NCBI GenBank assembly: GCA_964603785.1 | Contig: CAZRWD010000003.1 | Coordinates: 143,473 to 207,472 of the forward strand | Length of the DNA: 64,000 nt | Direction: 5' to 3' | From: CAZRWD01 sp964603785 | Lineage (GTDB): Bacteria > Fermentibacterota > Fermentibacteria > Fermentibacterales > Fermentibacteraceae | Part shown: positions 21,736 to 29,037 of the stretch, piece by piece | How positions within the stretch are numbered: position 1 is the first letter of the stretch | Layout of the letters: every line of letters starts with the position of its first letter | Made by a program: the position numbers and the translations under genes | Notes under the pieces: model-generated | The model's input: only the letters and a program-made list of their open reading frames with translations | The model's database searches: none | Told to the model about the DNA's origin: nothing

Positions 21736-23333
21736 GCCTTCTTGAAGTGCGCGGCGAATTCGGCCGCGAGCTTCCGAGCCCTCTCCTCGTATGCCCCCCT
21801 GTCGGCCCAGGTGTTGGCGGGTTTCAGAACCGTGCAGTCCTCGAGCCCCGGGCACGATGTCGGGACGAGGACCTTGAACCACGGGTCGACCTCGCACTCG
21901 ATCCCTTCCAGAGCCCCTGACAGGGCTGCCGAGACCATCCTCCTGGTGAGCGTGATGTCCATCCGCCTGCCCGTTCCGAACGGGCCGCCGCTCCAGCCGG
22001 TGTTCACCAGGTAGACCGTGGTGCCGTGCGAATCGAGCTTCCTTCCCAGCATGGAGGCGTAGATGTCCGGGTTCAGCGGCATGAACGGCTCGCCGAAGAA
22101 CCGGGAGAAGGTGCTCCTGGGCTCCACTATGCCCGTCTCGGTGCCTGCCAGCTTGCTCGTGTAGCCCATCAGGAACCAGAGCATCGCCTGCGACCTGGTG
22201 AGCTTCGCCAGCGGGGGCAGGACGCCGTTCGCGTCGGCCGTCAGGAACAGGATGGTGCGGGGGTGGCCCGAGACGGGGGGCTCCTTCACGTTGCTCAGGA
22301 AGCTCAGCGGGAAGGAGCCTCTCGAGTTGGGCGTGTAGCGCTCGTCATCGAGGTCGAAGCTCCCGTCCGGGTAGACCATGGCGTTCTCGATTATCGCTCC
22401 GTGCTCCGCGACGGGCGCATCGTGGAAGCAGGCCCTGTGGATCTCCGGCTCCTTGGCGGGGTTCAGGTTGACCAGCTTGGCGTAGCATCCGAACTCGTAG
22501 TTGCTTATCCCGTGGTCGTTCCAGCCGTGCTCGTCGTCGCCCAGCAGCGCCCTCTCCGGATCCGCCGAGAGGGTCGTCTTCCCCGTGCCCGAGAGGCCGA
22601 GGAGGAGCGCGCTGTCCCCTCCGGCGCCCTCGTTGGCGCTGCAGTGCAGGGAGAGAATCCCCTCGAGGGGCAGGAGATAGTTCATCACGGTGAAGATCAG
22701 CTTCTTCACGCTGCCGCAGTAGGCCGAGCCGTAGACGACCCCGATCATCCTGTCGAAGTCCATCCCTATGAACATGTCGGTCGTGCGGCCGCGCGCCGGG
22801 TCGACCCTGAGGCGCCCCTCGTACCTGGCGGGGTCGAGCTTGGAGTACGGCAGCACCACCAGGGTGAAGGGTCGGGTCGCGAAGATGCTCCGCGAGAGGA
22901 GACCGGCTTCGAAGGGCCTGAACATGTTGTAGGTGAAGAGAGTGCTGAGGGCCTTGTCGGACACCGTCCTCACGTGGAGGGTGTAGGACGGGTCGGCCCC
23001 CACCAGGCGGTCGGAGACGTAGAGCGATGCGGACCTCCCCAGGGCCCCGAGCGCATCCTCCAGGACCATGTCGAAGGTCGACTCGTCGACCGGTATGCAG
23101 TTCGGGCTGGTCCAGTCGATGTTGCCCTCGCTCGAGGGCCTCCTGACCATGACGGTGTCCTTCGGGCTGCGGCCGGTCGACTCGGGAGGCGTCCAGATGG
23201 CGAGGGCACCGCAGGCCATGGGCATGGCCTCCCTGTTCCCGACCGCTTCACCAATGAGCTCGGCGCGGGGGATGTCGACCCTCACGCCCGGTCTCTTCTC
23301 GAGTAGCCCGGCTAGCCTTTCCTGGAAGCTCAT
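21681..23333 (-). CDS. pckA: Phosphoenolpyruvate carboxykinase (ATP)
   Basis: 550 residues from the ATG at 23333, chosen for its GGGAGGAGAG site; the frame extends about 870 bases further upstream without protein character. It interconverts oxaloacetate and PEP using ATP. The P-loop is GLSGTGKTTLSADP, followed by the metal-binding LLGDDEHGW, and the family stretch IGVVYGSAYCGSVKKLIFTVMNYLLP is intact, as is GYTSKLAGTE further on. These mark the ATP-dependent, not the GTP-dependent, enzyme. Single-gene unit, divergent from the HAD gene. Confidence 0.95.
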   Translation of the reverse strand: MSFQERLAGLLEKRPGVRVDIPRAELIGEAVGNREAMPMACGALAIWTPPESTGRSPKDTVMVRRPSSEGNIDWTSPNCIPVDESTFDMVLEDALGALGRSASLYVSDRLVGADPSYTLHVRTVSDKALSTLFTYNMFRPFEAGLLSRSIFATRPFTLVVLPYSKLDPARYEGRLRVDPARGRTTDMFIGMDFDRMIGVVYGSAYCGSVKKLIFTVMNYLLPLEGILSLHCSANEGAGGDSALLLGLSGTGKTTLSADPERALLGDDEHGWNDHGISNYEFGCYAKLVNLNPAKEPEIHRACFHDAPVAEHGAIIENAMVYPDGSFDLDDERYTPNSRGSFPLSFLSNVKEPPVSGHPRTILFLTADANGVLPPLAKLTRSQAMLWFLMGYTSKLAGTETGIVEPRSTFSRFFGEPFMPLNPDIYASMLGRKLDSHGTTVYLVNTGWSGGPFGTGRRMDITLTRRMVSAALSGALEGIECEVDPWFKVLVPTSCPGLEDCTVLKPANTWADRGAYEERARKLAAEFAAHFKKAYGDKGISEEIAASCPGL

Positions 23334-23492
23334 CTCTCCTCCCGGTGGTCTTTGCATTGCGCAGTACAAGGCCTCTTTGCGGCGTCCGGGAAGAATAAGG
23401 CAAAGGATGGCCCCCTGCCAGTAGGGCGCCGCGTGGCGCGCCCCTGCGCCCGCGGCTATCTTCCCGCTCGGCGGGACCGGAGAGGAGGCCAT

Positions 23493-24182
23493 CTGAAGCT
23501 CATCCTGCTCGACGTCGACATGACCCTCCTGTCCACCAGGGGGGCGGGGGTGGCCTCGCTGGAGGCCGCCATGCAGGACGTCTTCGGTAGGAGCGGGGCC
23601 TTCTCCGGCGTGGAGTTCGCGGGGAGGACCGACAGGCTCATCTGCGAGGACGGGCTCTCCCGGGCGGGCCTCGACGACGGGCCCGCCAACATGGCCCGGC
23701 TGCGCGGGGCCTACGTGAGGAGGCTCGCCATGGTGCTCTCGGGAGGGTGGCCGGCGATGCCCCTCCCCGGCGTGAGATCCCTGCTCGACGAACTCAGCGC
23801 GAGGAGCGACGCCCTTTTCGGCCTGCTGACCGGTAACTGGACGGAGGGGGCCTGGCTGAAGCTCGCAGCATGCGGGCTGGACGGCTACTTCACCTTCGGC
23901 GCCTTCGCGGAGTGCGGGAGGACCAGGACCGAGCTGGTGCCCGAAGCCCTGAGGAGGGCCGAGGCGCTGTCGGGGCGGCGTTTCCACCCGGGGGACACCT
24001 GGGTCGTCGGAGACACGCCCCATGACATCTCCTGCGCTCTCGACTGGGGACTGAGGTCCATAGCCGTCGCGACCGGGCCGTACGACCAGCCCGCGCTGTC
24101 GAGGTCCGGAGCCGAGGCCGTCCTGCCGACCCTCGAGGAGACGTCCGCCATCATGGGCATGATCTTCGGGTGTCCGTCGTGA
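23493..24182 (+). CDS. HAD-superfamily hydrolase (phosphoglycolate-phosphatase-like)
   Basis: About 229 residues if translation starts at the CTG at 23493, directly before KLILLDVDMTLL, with GAGGAGG five bases upstream; no ATG, GTG or TTG lies near that site. The alternative is a GTG at 23433, adding 20 unlikely residues. HAD motif I is DVDMTLL (the general-acid position is D), motif II is LLTGN, the conserved K/R region is around TRTELVPEAL, and motif III/IV is VVGDTPHDISCA. The cap position between motifs I and II suggests subclass I, like Gph/PGP. Substrate unknown. It overlaps the next gene by 13 bases. Confidence 0.75.
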   Translation: MKLILLDVDMTLLSTRGAGVASLEAAMQDVFGRSGAFSGVEFAGRTDRLICEDGLSRAGLDDGPANMARLRGAYVRRLAMVLSGGWPAMPLPGVRSLLDELSARSDALFGLLTGNWTEGAWLKLAACGLDGYFTFGAFAECGRTRTELVPEALRRAEALSGRRFHPGDTWVVGDTPHDISCALDWGLRSIAVATGPYDQPALSRSGAEAVLPTLEETSAIMGMIFGCPS

Positions 24183-25459
24183 GGAGGGGACTCTCCCCGG
24201 CGCTCGCATGGCAGCTCTACGACTGCGCGGACTCGGCTTTCGTCACGACCGTCGTGGCCGCCGTGCTCCCGGTGTACTTCGCCTCGGTCGTCTGCACGGC
24301 CGGGGAGGTCGCCTTCTCGATCGGCCCCCTTTCGGTGGGCGGAAGCCCGACCTCTCTCTGGGGCTATGCCGTCGCCCTGGCCGCAGCGGTCGTCGCGGCG
24401 GTCTCGCCCGCGGCGGGAGCCCTGGCGGACGCCACCGGGAGGAAGAAGCTGCTCCTCGCCTGCTTCGCGTCCCTGGGGGTCGCATCGGCGGCGATGCTCT
24501 CCTTCTCCGGACCGGGGATGGTGCTCTACACACTCGCCTTCCTCGTCCTGGGGGACATCGGCTTCGCGGGAGGACAGGTCTTCTACAACGCCCTTCTGAT
24601 GTCAGTGGCCCCGCCCTCGAAGCGCGATTCGGTGTCGGCGGGCGGCTTCGCCGCCGGATATCTGGGCGGGGGCCTCCTGCTCCTGGTCAACGTGATGATG
24701 ATCTCGAAGCCCGGCATGTTCGGCCTGGCGGACGCGGCGGCCGCCTCCAGGGCGTCCTTCGCCACGGTCGCGGCCTGGTGGGCGCTCCTCTCGGTCCCCC
24801 TGCTCGTCTTCGTCCGGGAGGATAGGACCTCCGCGAGCGGCTTCGCCGAGGGCATGCGCAGGGCCCGGGGGATGCTGAGGTCGACCATGCGCGACATCCT
24901 CCGCAGGAGGAACCTGCTCACCTTCCTCGTCGCCTTCCTCCTCTACAACGACGGCATCCAGACCGTCATCCTCATGGCCACCGTATACGGGAGGGCCGAT
25001 CTCGGGCTCGAGACCGGCGACCTGATCCTGGCGCTCCTCGTCACACAGGCGGTGGGAGTTCCCGGCAGCTGGCTGTACGGGAGGGCGGCGACGAGGATCG
25101 GGGCCAGGAGGGCTATACTGGTAGGGATCGGGGCATATATTCTGATAGTCCTGTGGGCATTCCGAATGAACTCCGCGGCGGAGTTCACCGCGCTGGCGGC
25201 GCTGGTCGGCCTGGTGCAGGGCGGTCTGCAGGCGGTCAGCCGCAGCTTCTTCTCGCGGCTGGTCCCCGCGGGCATGGGAGCCGAGTACTTCGGGTTCTTC
25301 TCGGTCTCGACGAGGTTCGCGAGCATCTTCGGGCCCCTCCTGTTCGCGCTGGTGAGGGACCTGACCGGAAGCGGCAGGTCCGCCATACTCGCCGTGATCG
25401 TCCTCTTCTTGCTGGGAGGGGGTCTGATGCTCAGGGTCAGGGAGCCGGAGGAGGCATGA
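24170..25459 (+). CDS. MFS transporter, UMF1 type
   Basis: 429 residues with about 12 membrane helices. The start ALAWQLYDCADSAFVTTVVAAVLPVYF corresponds to the YDWANSAFAT opening of UMF1/Atg22-like transporters. The helix-2/3 loop GALADATGRKKLLLACF is the MFS motif A variant. Acts in the inner membrane; substrate unknown. The GTG at 24170 lies inside the HAD gene's end; a GTG at 24179 is also possible. The stop overlaps the next start (ATGA), showing an operon. Confidence 0.85.
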   Translation: MSVVRRGLSPALAWQLYDCADSAFVTTVVAAVLPVYFASVVCTAGEVAFSIGPLSVGGSPTSLWGYAVALAAAVVAAVSPAAGALADATGRKKLLLACFASLGVASAAMLSFSGPGMVLYTLAFLVLGDIGFAGGQVFYNALLMSVAPPSKRDSVSAGGFAAGYLGGGLLLLVNVMMISKPGMFGLADAAAASRASFATVAAWWALLSVPLLVFVREDRTSASGFAEGMRRARGMLRSTMRDILRRRNLLTFLVAFLLYNDGIQTVILMATVYGRADLGLETGDLILALLVTQAVGVPGSWLYGRAATRIGARRAILVGIGAYILIVLWAFRMNSAAEFTALAALVGLVQGGLQAVSRSFFSRLVPAGMGAEYFGFFSVSTRFASIFGPLLFALVRDLTGSGRSAILAVIVLFLLGGGLMLRVREPEEA

Positions 25460-26301
25460 ACCCGCTGACGGCCTCGGCCATCCTGTCCGTCGTCTCGGTG
25501 GCCGCCGAGGAGGTCTTCCTCCGCAGGAGCGGCTTCAGGCTGGCCGACCTCGAGATCTCGCCCGCGGGGCTGCCGCGGGGCGTGAGCGGCAGGCAGCGGG
25601 TCTTCCACCTCCGCTACCGGATCATCCGCATCGTCCAGTTCGCGGTCTTCGGCAGCATGTGGATACTCGCGGCCGCCAGGACCGACAGGGCCATGGTGGC
25701 ATCCCCCCTCGGCCAGCTCACGACCGCCCTGCTGATGCTGCAGGTCGTCAGGGTGCTGGGGCGGAGGATACTCAGGAGCTGGGCCCTCCTGACCGTGACG
25801 GGGCTCCAGCAGGCCCTGCAGGCCGCACTCGTCCCCGTGCTCGCGGGGCTGCACCGCGGCCCGTTCCTCGTGGACCACATCCCGGGACAGGTCTACGGGA
25901 TGTTCCTGACCACCGCGACCGCGGCGTCTGGCCTGGCCTTCTCGGCCTCCGTGACCTACCTCCTCAAGCTCCGGCCGGGCCGCACCCCGCGCATCCTCGG
26001 CGAGGAGCCGCCGCCCCTGGCGGCATCGGAGGGCATAGCGAGGAGGTCGGTGGCCACGGCCCTGCCCCTCCTCTCGGGCGCCCTCGCCTCGGGGGCCGTC
26101 ATCGTACTCACGGGAGGCGGTGCGGGAGCCCTGAGGCTTCCCGCCGTCGCCCTCGCGGCGCTGGCTGCCGCCATCCTCTCGTTCCGCTCGTTCAGGAACA
26201 GGAATCTCCTTCACCATCCCGCCGGGATGACGGCGGCCCTCCTGCCGTACGTCCTGCTGCTCGCGGGGATCGTGTCCGGCCTTGCCTCCGTCCGTCCCTG
26301 A
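25456..26301 (+). CDS. Multi-pass membrane protein of unknown function
   Basis: 281 residues from the ATG at 25456 (GAGGAGG upstream, ATGA overlap with the transporter). Six to seven membrane helices can be seen (IVQFAVFGSMWILAAA, LTTALLMLQVVRVLG, ALQAALVPVLAGL, GMFLTTATAASGLAFSASVTYLL, LPLLSGALASGAVIVLTGG, LPAVALAALAAAILSF, MTAALLPYVLLLAGIVSGLAS). A segment LRYRIIRIVQF near the start is basic and presumably cytoplasmic. No family recognised. Between a transporter and a radical SAM gene, with a 20-base overlap to the latter. Confidence 0.7.
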   Translation: MNPLTASAILSVVSVAAEEVFLRRSGFRLADLEISPAGLPRGVSGRQRVFHLRYRIIRIVQFAVFGSMWILAAARTDRAMVASPLGQLTTALLMLQVVRVLGRRILRSWALLTVTGLQQALQAALVPVLAGLHRGPFLVDHIPGQVYGMFLTTATAASGLAFSASVTYLLKLRPGRTPRILGEEPPPLAASEGIARRSVATALPLLSGALASGAVIVLTGGGAGALRLPAVALAALAAAILSFRSFRNRNLLHHPAGMTAALLPYVLLLAGIVSGLASVRP

Positions 26302-28081
26302 ACACCGGGGCGCACTGCTCGTCCAGCTTCCCCTGAACGGCATCGCAGCGCTGGAGCCGACCGGCAACATCCCATATGCGGGAGGCCTCCTGGCCGCCGC
26401 GGCAGGGCTGGGTCCAGGGTCCGTCCTGGGCATGGAGGCCTGCGACACCCTGGGCGACCGGGCCCTCCTGTCCGAGATCGTCTCGAGGGGGCCCGGAACC
26501 GTCGGATTCACCCTCTACTGCTGGAATGTCGAGAGGAGCGTCCGCATGGCCCGGGCCCTGCGCGAAGCCCTTCCGGGCGTGAGGCTGGTCGCGGGGGGTC
26601 CGGAGGTCCAGCCGGACAACGGATGGCTGTCCGCGCAGGGCTGCTTCGACGTACTGGTCTCGGGCGAGGGCGAGCCCGTCTCGGGGATACTCACGGGCGG
26701 GCTTCCCGCAGCAGGCATGGTGATCTCCGGCAGCCACTCCTTCCCTCCCGGGGAGTACCCGGATCCCTGGCTGTCGGGCATCCTCGACCCGGCCGCGATG
26801 CCTTCCGTGATGGCTGAGACTGTCAGGGGGTGTGCCTCCGGCTGCATCTACTGCAGCTACAGGAGGAGCCACCCCGCGCAGCGGATCATGCCCGCCGCCC
26901 GTGCCGCCGCCCTGGCGCGCTCCCTCGCGGCGGCCGGGGCTTCGGAGATAGTCTTCATAGACCCCACGTTCAACGCGAGGGGCGACTTCGTGGAGCTCCT
27001 CCGCGGGCTCGACGGGATCGGGATCGAGTGCTTCGGCGAGATGCGCGGCGAGGGCGTCGGGCGGGATACGGCCCGGATGCTTGCTGCCGCGGGCTTCCGG
27101 TCGGTCGAGATCGGGCTCCAGACCTGGAACGGAGGAGCCCTGGAGTCCTGCGGGAGGCCATCGGACCCGGCCGCCGCGGCCATGGCGGCAGCCGTGCTGC
27201 GGGATGCCGGGATCGAGCCCGTCGTGGACATCATCATCGGCCTGCCGGGGGACACTCCCGAGGGGCCTCTGCGGGCCGCCCGGGAGCTCGTCCGGATGGG
27301 AGCGGGCGACCGCGTGCAGGTCTTCCATCTCGCGGCCCTGCCCGGAACGTCCCTGAGGGAGAGGACTGGCGAGTTCGGCCTGGAGTTCATGGACCGCCCG
27401 CCGTACTACGTCACGAGGACCCCGTGGGGGGGACCGGGCGAGATAGCCGCCCTGCGGGAGGAGATAGCGGACATCCTGGGCTACGACCTGGACCTGGGGC
27501 ACAGGCCCCTCCTCTTCGAGGGATGGGGGGGCACCGAGTCCTTCGATCTCGACCGTGGCGCCCCGCCGGGGGACGCACCGCCCTCGTACAGGCACGGGGC
27601 CCTGAGGCTTGCCTGCATGGAGCCCTGGGCGGCCAGGGAGGAGATCCGCAGGCATGTCACGAGGCGGCTGCAGGCCGACCCCTTCTGCGTTCTCGATGTG
27701 ATACTCGAGCCATCCCGTCCCTTTCCGCTCGACCTGCTGGACATGATCCAGGCGATTCCGTCGGAGGAGGACTACTCGACCCGCACCGCCGGGGTGCACG
27801 GCCGTGCCGGGCGGACCAGACCCGCCATACATCTCGGGGATGTGCGGGAGTTCGATCCACGGTGGCTCACGGCCGCATCCGCCTGCTGTCCGGTGGTGGT
27901 GGACGCGGCCGACCCCTCGGAGCTGCCGGCGGAGCTCCTTGCCGCCGGAGTCGGCGTGAGGCTCCCGGGGACCGCCTGGGATCTCCCCTCACTCGAGTCC
28001 CGCGTGGCGGACCCCTCCCTCGTGCACTTCGAGTCGATGCTCATGGAGAAGCTCTGGTGTCACGCCGTCCTCGACCTCTGA
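26282..28081 (+). CDS. B12-binding-type radical SAM protein
   Basis: 599 residues from a TTG at 26282 (start uncertain). The N-terminal about 150 residues (TGNIPYAGGLLAAAAGL...GTVGFTLYCWNVERSVRMARALREALPGVRLVAGGPEV) have the Rossmann arrangement of cobalamin-binding domains, though the DxHxxG base-off motif is not seen. The radical SAM iron-sulfur motif is C184-x3-C188-x2-C191 (CASGCIYCSYRR). TIM-barrel strands follow (EIVFIDPTFNARGDF, EIGLQTWNGGALESCGRP, VVDIIIGLPGDTPEG). The last 170 residues are not assigned. Members often modify lipids, peptides or cofactors; the substrate is unknown. Last gene of a four-gene plus-strand set. Confidence 0.8.
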   Translation: MPPSVPEHRGALLVQLPLNGIAALEPTGNIPYAGGLLAAAAGLGPGSVLGMEACDTLGDRALLSEIVSRGPGTVGFTLYCWNVERSVRMARALREALPGVRLVAGGPEVQPDNGWLSAQGCFDVLVSGEGEPVSGILTGGLPAAGMVISGSHSFPPGEYPDPWLSGILDPAAMPSVMAETVRGCASGCIYCSYRRSHPAQRIMPAARAAALARSLAAAGASEIVFIDPTFNARGDFVELLRGLDGIGIECFGEMRGEGVGRDTARMLAAAGFRSVEIGLQTWNGGALESCGRPSDPAAAAMAAAVLRDAGIEPVVDIIIGLPGDTPEGPLRAARELVRMGAGDRVQVFHLAALPGTSLRERTGEFGLEFMDRPPYYVTRTPWGGPGEIAALREEIADILGYDLDLGHRPLLFEGWGGTESFDLDRGAPPGDAPPSYRHGALRLACMEPWAAREEIRRHVTRRLQADPFCVLDVILEPSRPFPLDLLDMIQAIPSEEDYSTRTAGVHGRAGRTRPAIHLGDVREFDPRWLTAASACCPVVVDAADPSELPAELLAAGVGVRLPGTAWDLPSLESRVADPSLVHFESMLMEKLWCHAVLDL

Positions 28082-28083
28082 AC

Positions 28084-28268
28084 GGGGTCAGGCTACTCAA
28101 GCCGTAAATACTCTGCAGACAACATGTTGAGAAAAGCAGGGTCAGGCTACTCAAGCCGTTGGCAGCGATACCAGTTTCGATCAAGAGTCACCTGCGCTTG
28201 AGTAGCCTGACCCTGCTTTTTCAACTGAAAAGTCTGACAATAGTTTACGGCTTGAGTAGCCTGACCCC
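28084..28268. repeat. Nested inverted-repeat element (REP/BIME-like)
   Basis: Four copies of a core, GGGTCAGGCTACTCAAGC, stand as two direct (28084-28108, 28127-28156) and two inverted (28196-28224, 28244-28268). The outermost pair is a perfect 25-base inverted repeat; the inner pair is 29-30 bases with one extra base. Each right arm is the mirror of its own left arm including flanking bases, so the whole can fold as one long cruciform or hairpin. The element is visibly AT-richer than the genes around it and holds no ORF of note. The plan matches REP/BIME units moved by REP-associated tyrosine transposases, some of which, from memory, carry a GGGGTCAGG head. No transposase is in the window. 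Confidence 0.7.
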
Positions 28269-28285
28269 GATTGCCCCCGATTGCA

Positions 28286-28314
28286 TTGACCGATCGTTAG
28301 GCTTACCTAATGAT
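28286..28314 (+). promoter_or_regulatory. Promoter of dtxR-feoB, possibly leaderless
   Basis: TTGACC (28286-28291) is followed after 17 bases by AATGAT (28309-28314). Transcription would begin about 28320-28321, that is at the A of the ATG at 28321. No Shine-Dalgarno sequence precedes this ATG, which fits a leaderless message. Confidence 0.5.
28292..28310 (+). promoter_or_regulatory. DtxR/IdeR-type iron box overlapping the promoter
   Basis: gatcgttaggcttacctaa matches 14 of 19 positions of the IdeR/DtxR consensus (TTAGGTTAGSCTAACCTAA, taken from memory) and contains the inverted repeat TTAGG-CTTA-CCTAA. It fills the spacer between the -35 and -10 elements, so a bound repressor would block the polymerase. 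The gene it controls encodes a DtxR-family regulator followed by feoB, so iron-dependent autoregulation is likely. Confidence 0.6.
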
Positions 28315-28320
28315 ACCGGC

Positions 28321-29037
28321 ATGGCAATCTCCAAGAGCCAGGAGGACTACCTGCGCACCATACACGACCTCGCCAGGGGCGAGGGGAGGGCCCGGGTGGC
28401 CGACATAGCCAGGGTCCGCGGCGTCAGCATGGCAAGTGTATGCGAGGCACTGCACAAGCTGGACAGGGAGGGCCTCGTGAGCTACTCCGCGGGAGAGTCC
28501 ATCTCCCTCACGGAGGAGGGCGTCAGACAGGCCGTCAGGCTCTCCTCCGTCCACGACTTCCTGCTCCGCTTCCTCCGGGAGGTGCTGGGCGTGAACAGGG
28601 AGGACGCGGAGAAGGACGCCTGCTCGATGGAGCACTCCCTGAGCGCCGACACCATCTCCCACCTGGTCGCGCTGTCCCAGTTCGCCGACTCCAGGCTCCA
28701 CGGAGGCGAGAGCCTCCTCGAGGCCTTCCGCAGGAGCGAGGCGGACGGAAGCGCCGCCGCTCCCCTCCACAGGGGCAGACACGGCGGATGGAGGAGGGAC
28801 GTCCAGGGTCCGACCATAGCCGACATCCCCGAAGGCGGAAGTGCGAGGGTCGTGCATCTCCACGCCTCCTGCCCGATAAGGCGGAGGCTCGCCGACATGG
28901 GCATCCTGCCGGGCGTGGAGATCGAGCTCGTCCGCAGGGCGCCCCTCGGTGGCCCCATCGAGATCGCCCTCGACGGATTCTCCCTGACCCTCAGGAGAGG
29001 CGAGGCCTCGAGGGTGGAGGTCGAGCCCCTCCCGTGA
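28321..29037 (+). CDS. DtxR-family iron-dependent repressor with FeoA/SH3-like C-domain
   Basis: 238 residues from the ATG at 28321; the frame runs upstream through the repeat element, which is not protein-like. N-terminal winged helix about residues 5-65 (EDYLRTIHDLARGEGRARVADIARVRGVS...GLVSYSAGESISLTEEG). Dimerisation and metal domain about 70-140, with H78 and the C101-x2-E104-H105 motif (CSMEH), the cysteine form typical of iron-type regulators rather than manganese-type MntR. A FeoA/SH3-like domain occupies about 165-238 (GSARVVHLHASCPIRRRLADMGILPGVEI...). With ferrous iron it should bind the box upstream and shut down feoB, which overlaps its end by 4 bases. Confidence 0.9.
   Translation: MAISKSQEDYLRTIHDLARGEGRARVADIARVRGVSMASVCEALHKLDREGLVSYSAGESISLTEEGVRQAVRLSSVHDFLLRFLREVLGVNREDAEKDACSMEHSLSADTISHLVALSQFADSRLHGGESLLEAFRRSEADGSAAAPLHRGRHGGWRRDVQGPTIADIPEGGSARVVHLHASCPIRRRLADMGILPGVEIELVRRAPLGGPIEIALDGFSLTLRRGEASRVEVEPLP

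Noticed and set aside
23334..23492. Clear promoters in the pckA/HAD divergent gap
   Set aside because: Several partial -35/-10 matches on both strands, none good enough to call.
28084..28268. CRISPR array
   Set aside because: Only four cores, half of them inverted, with unequal spacers and no cas genes.
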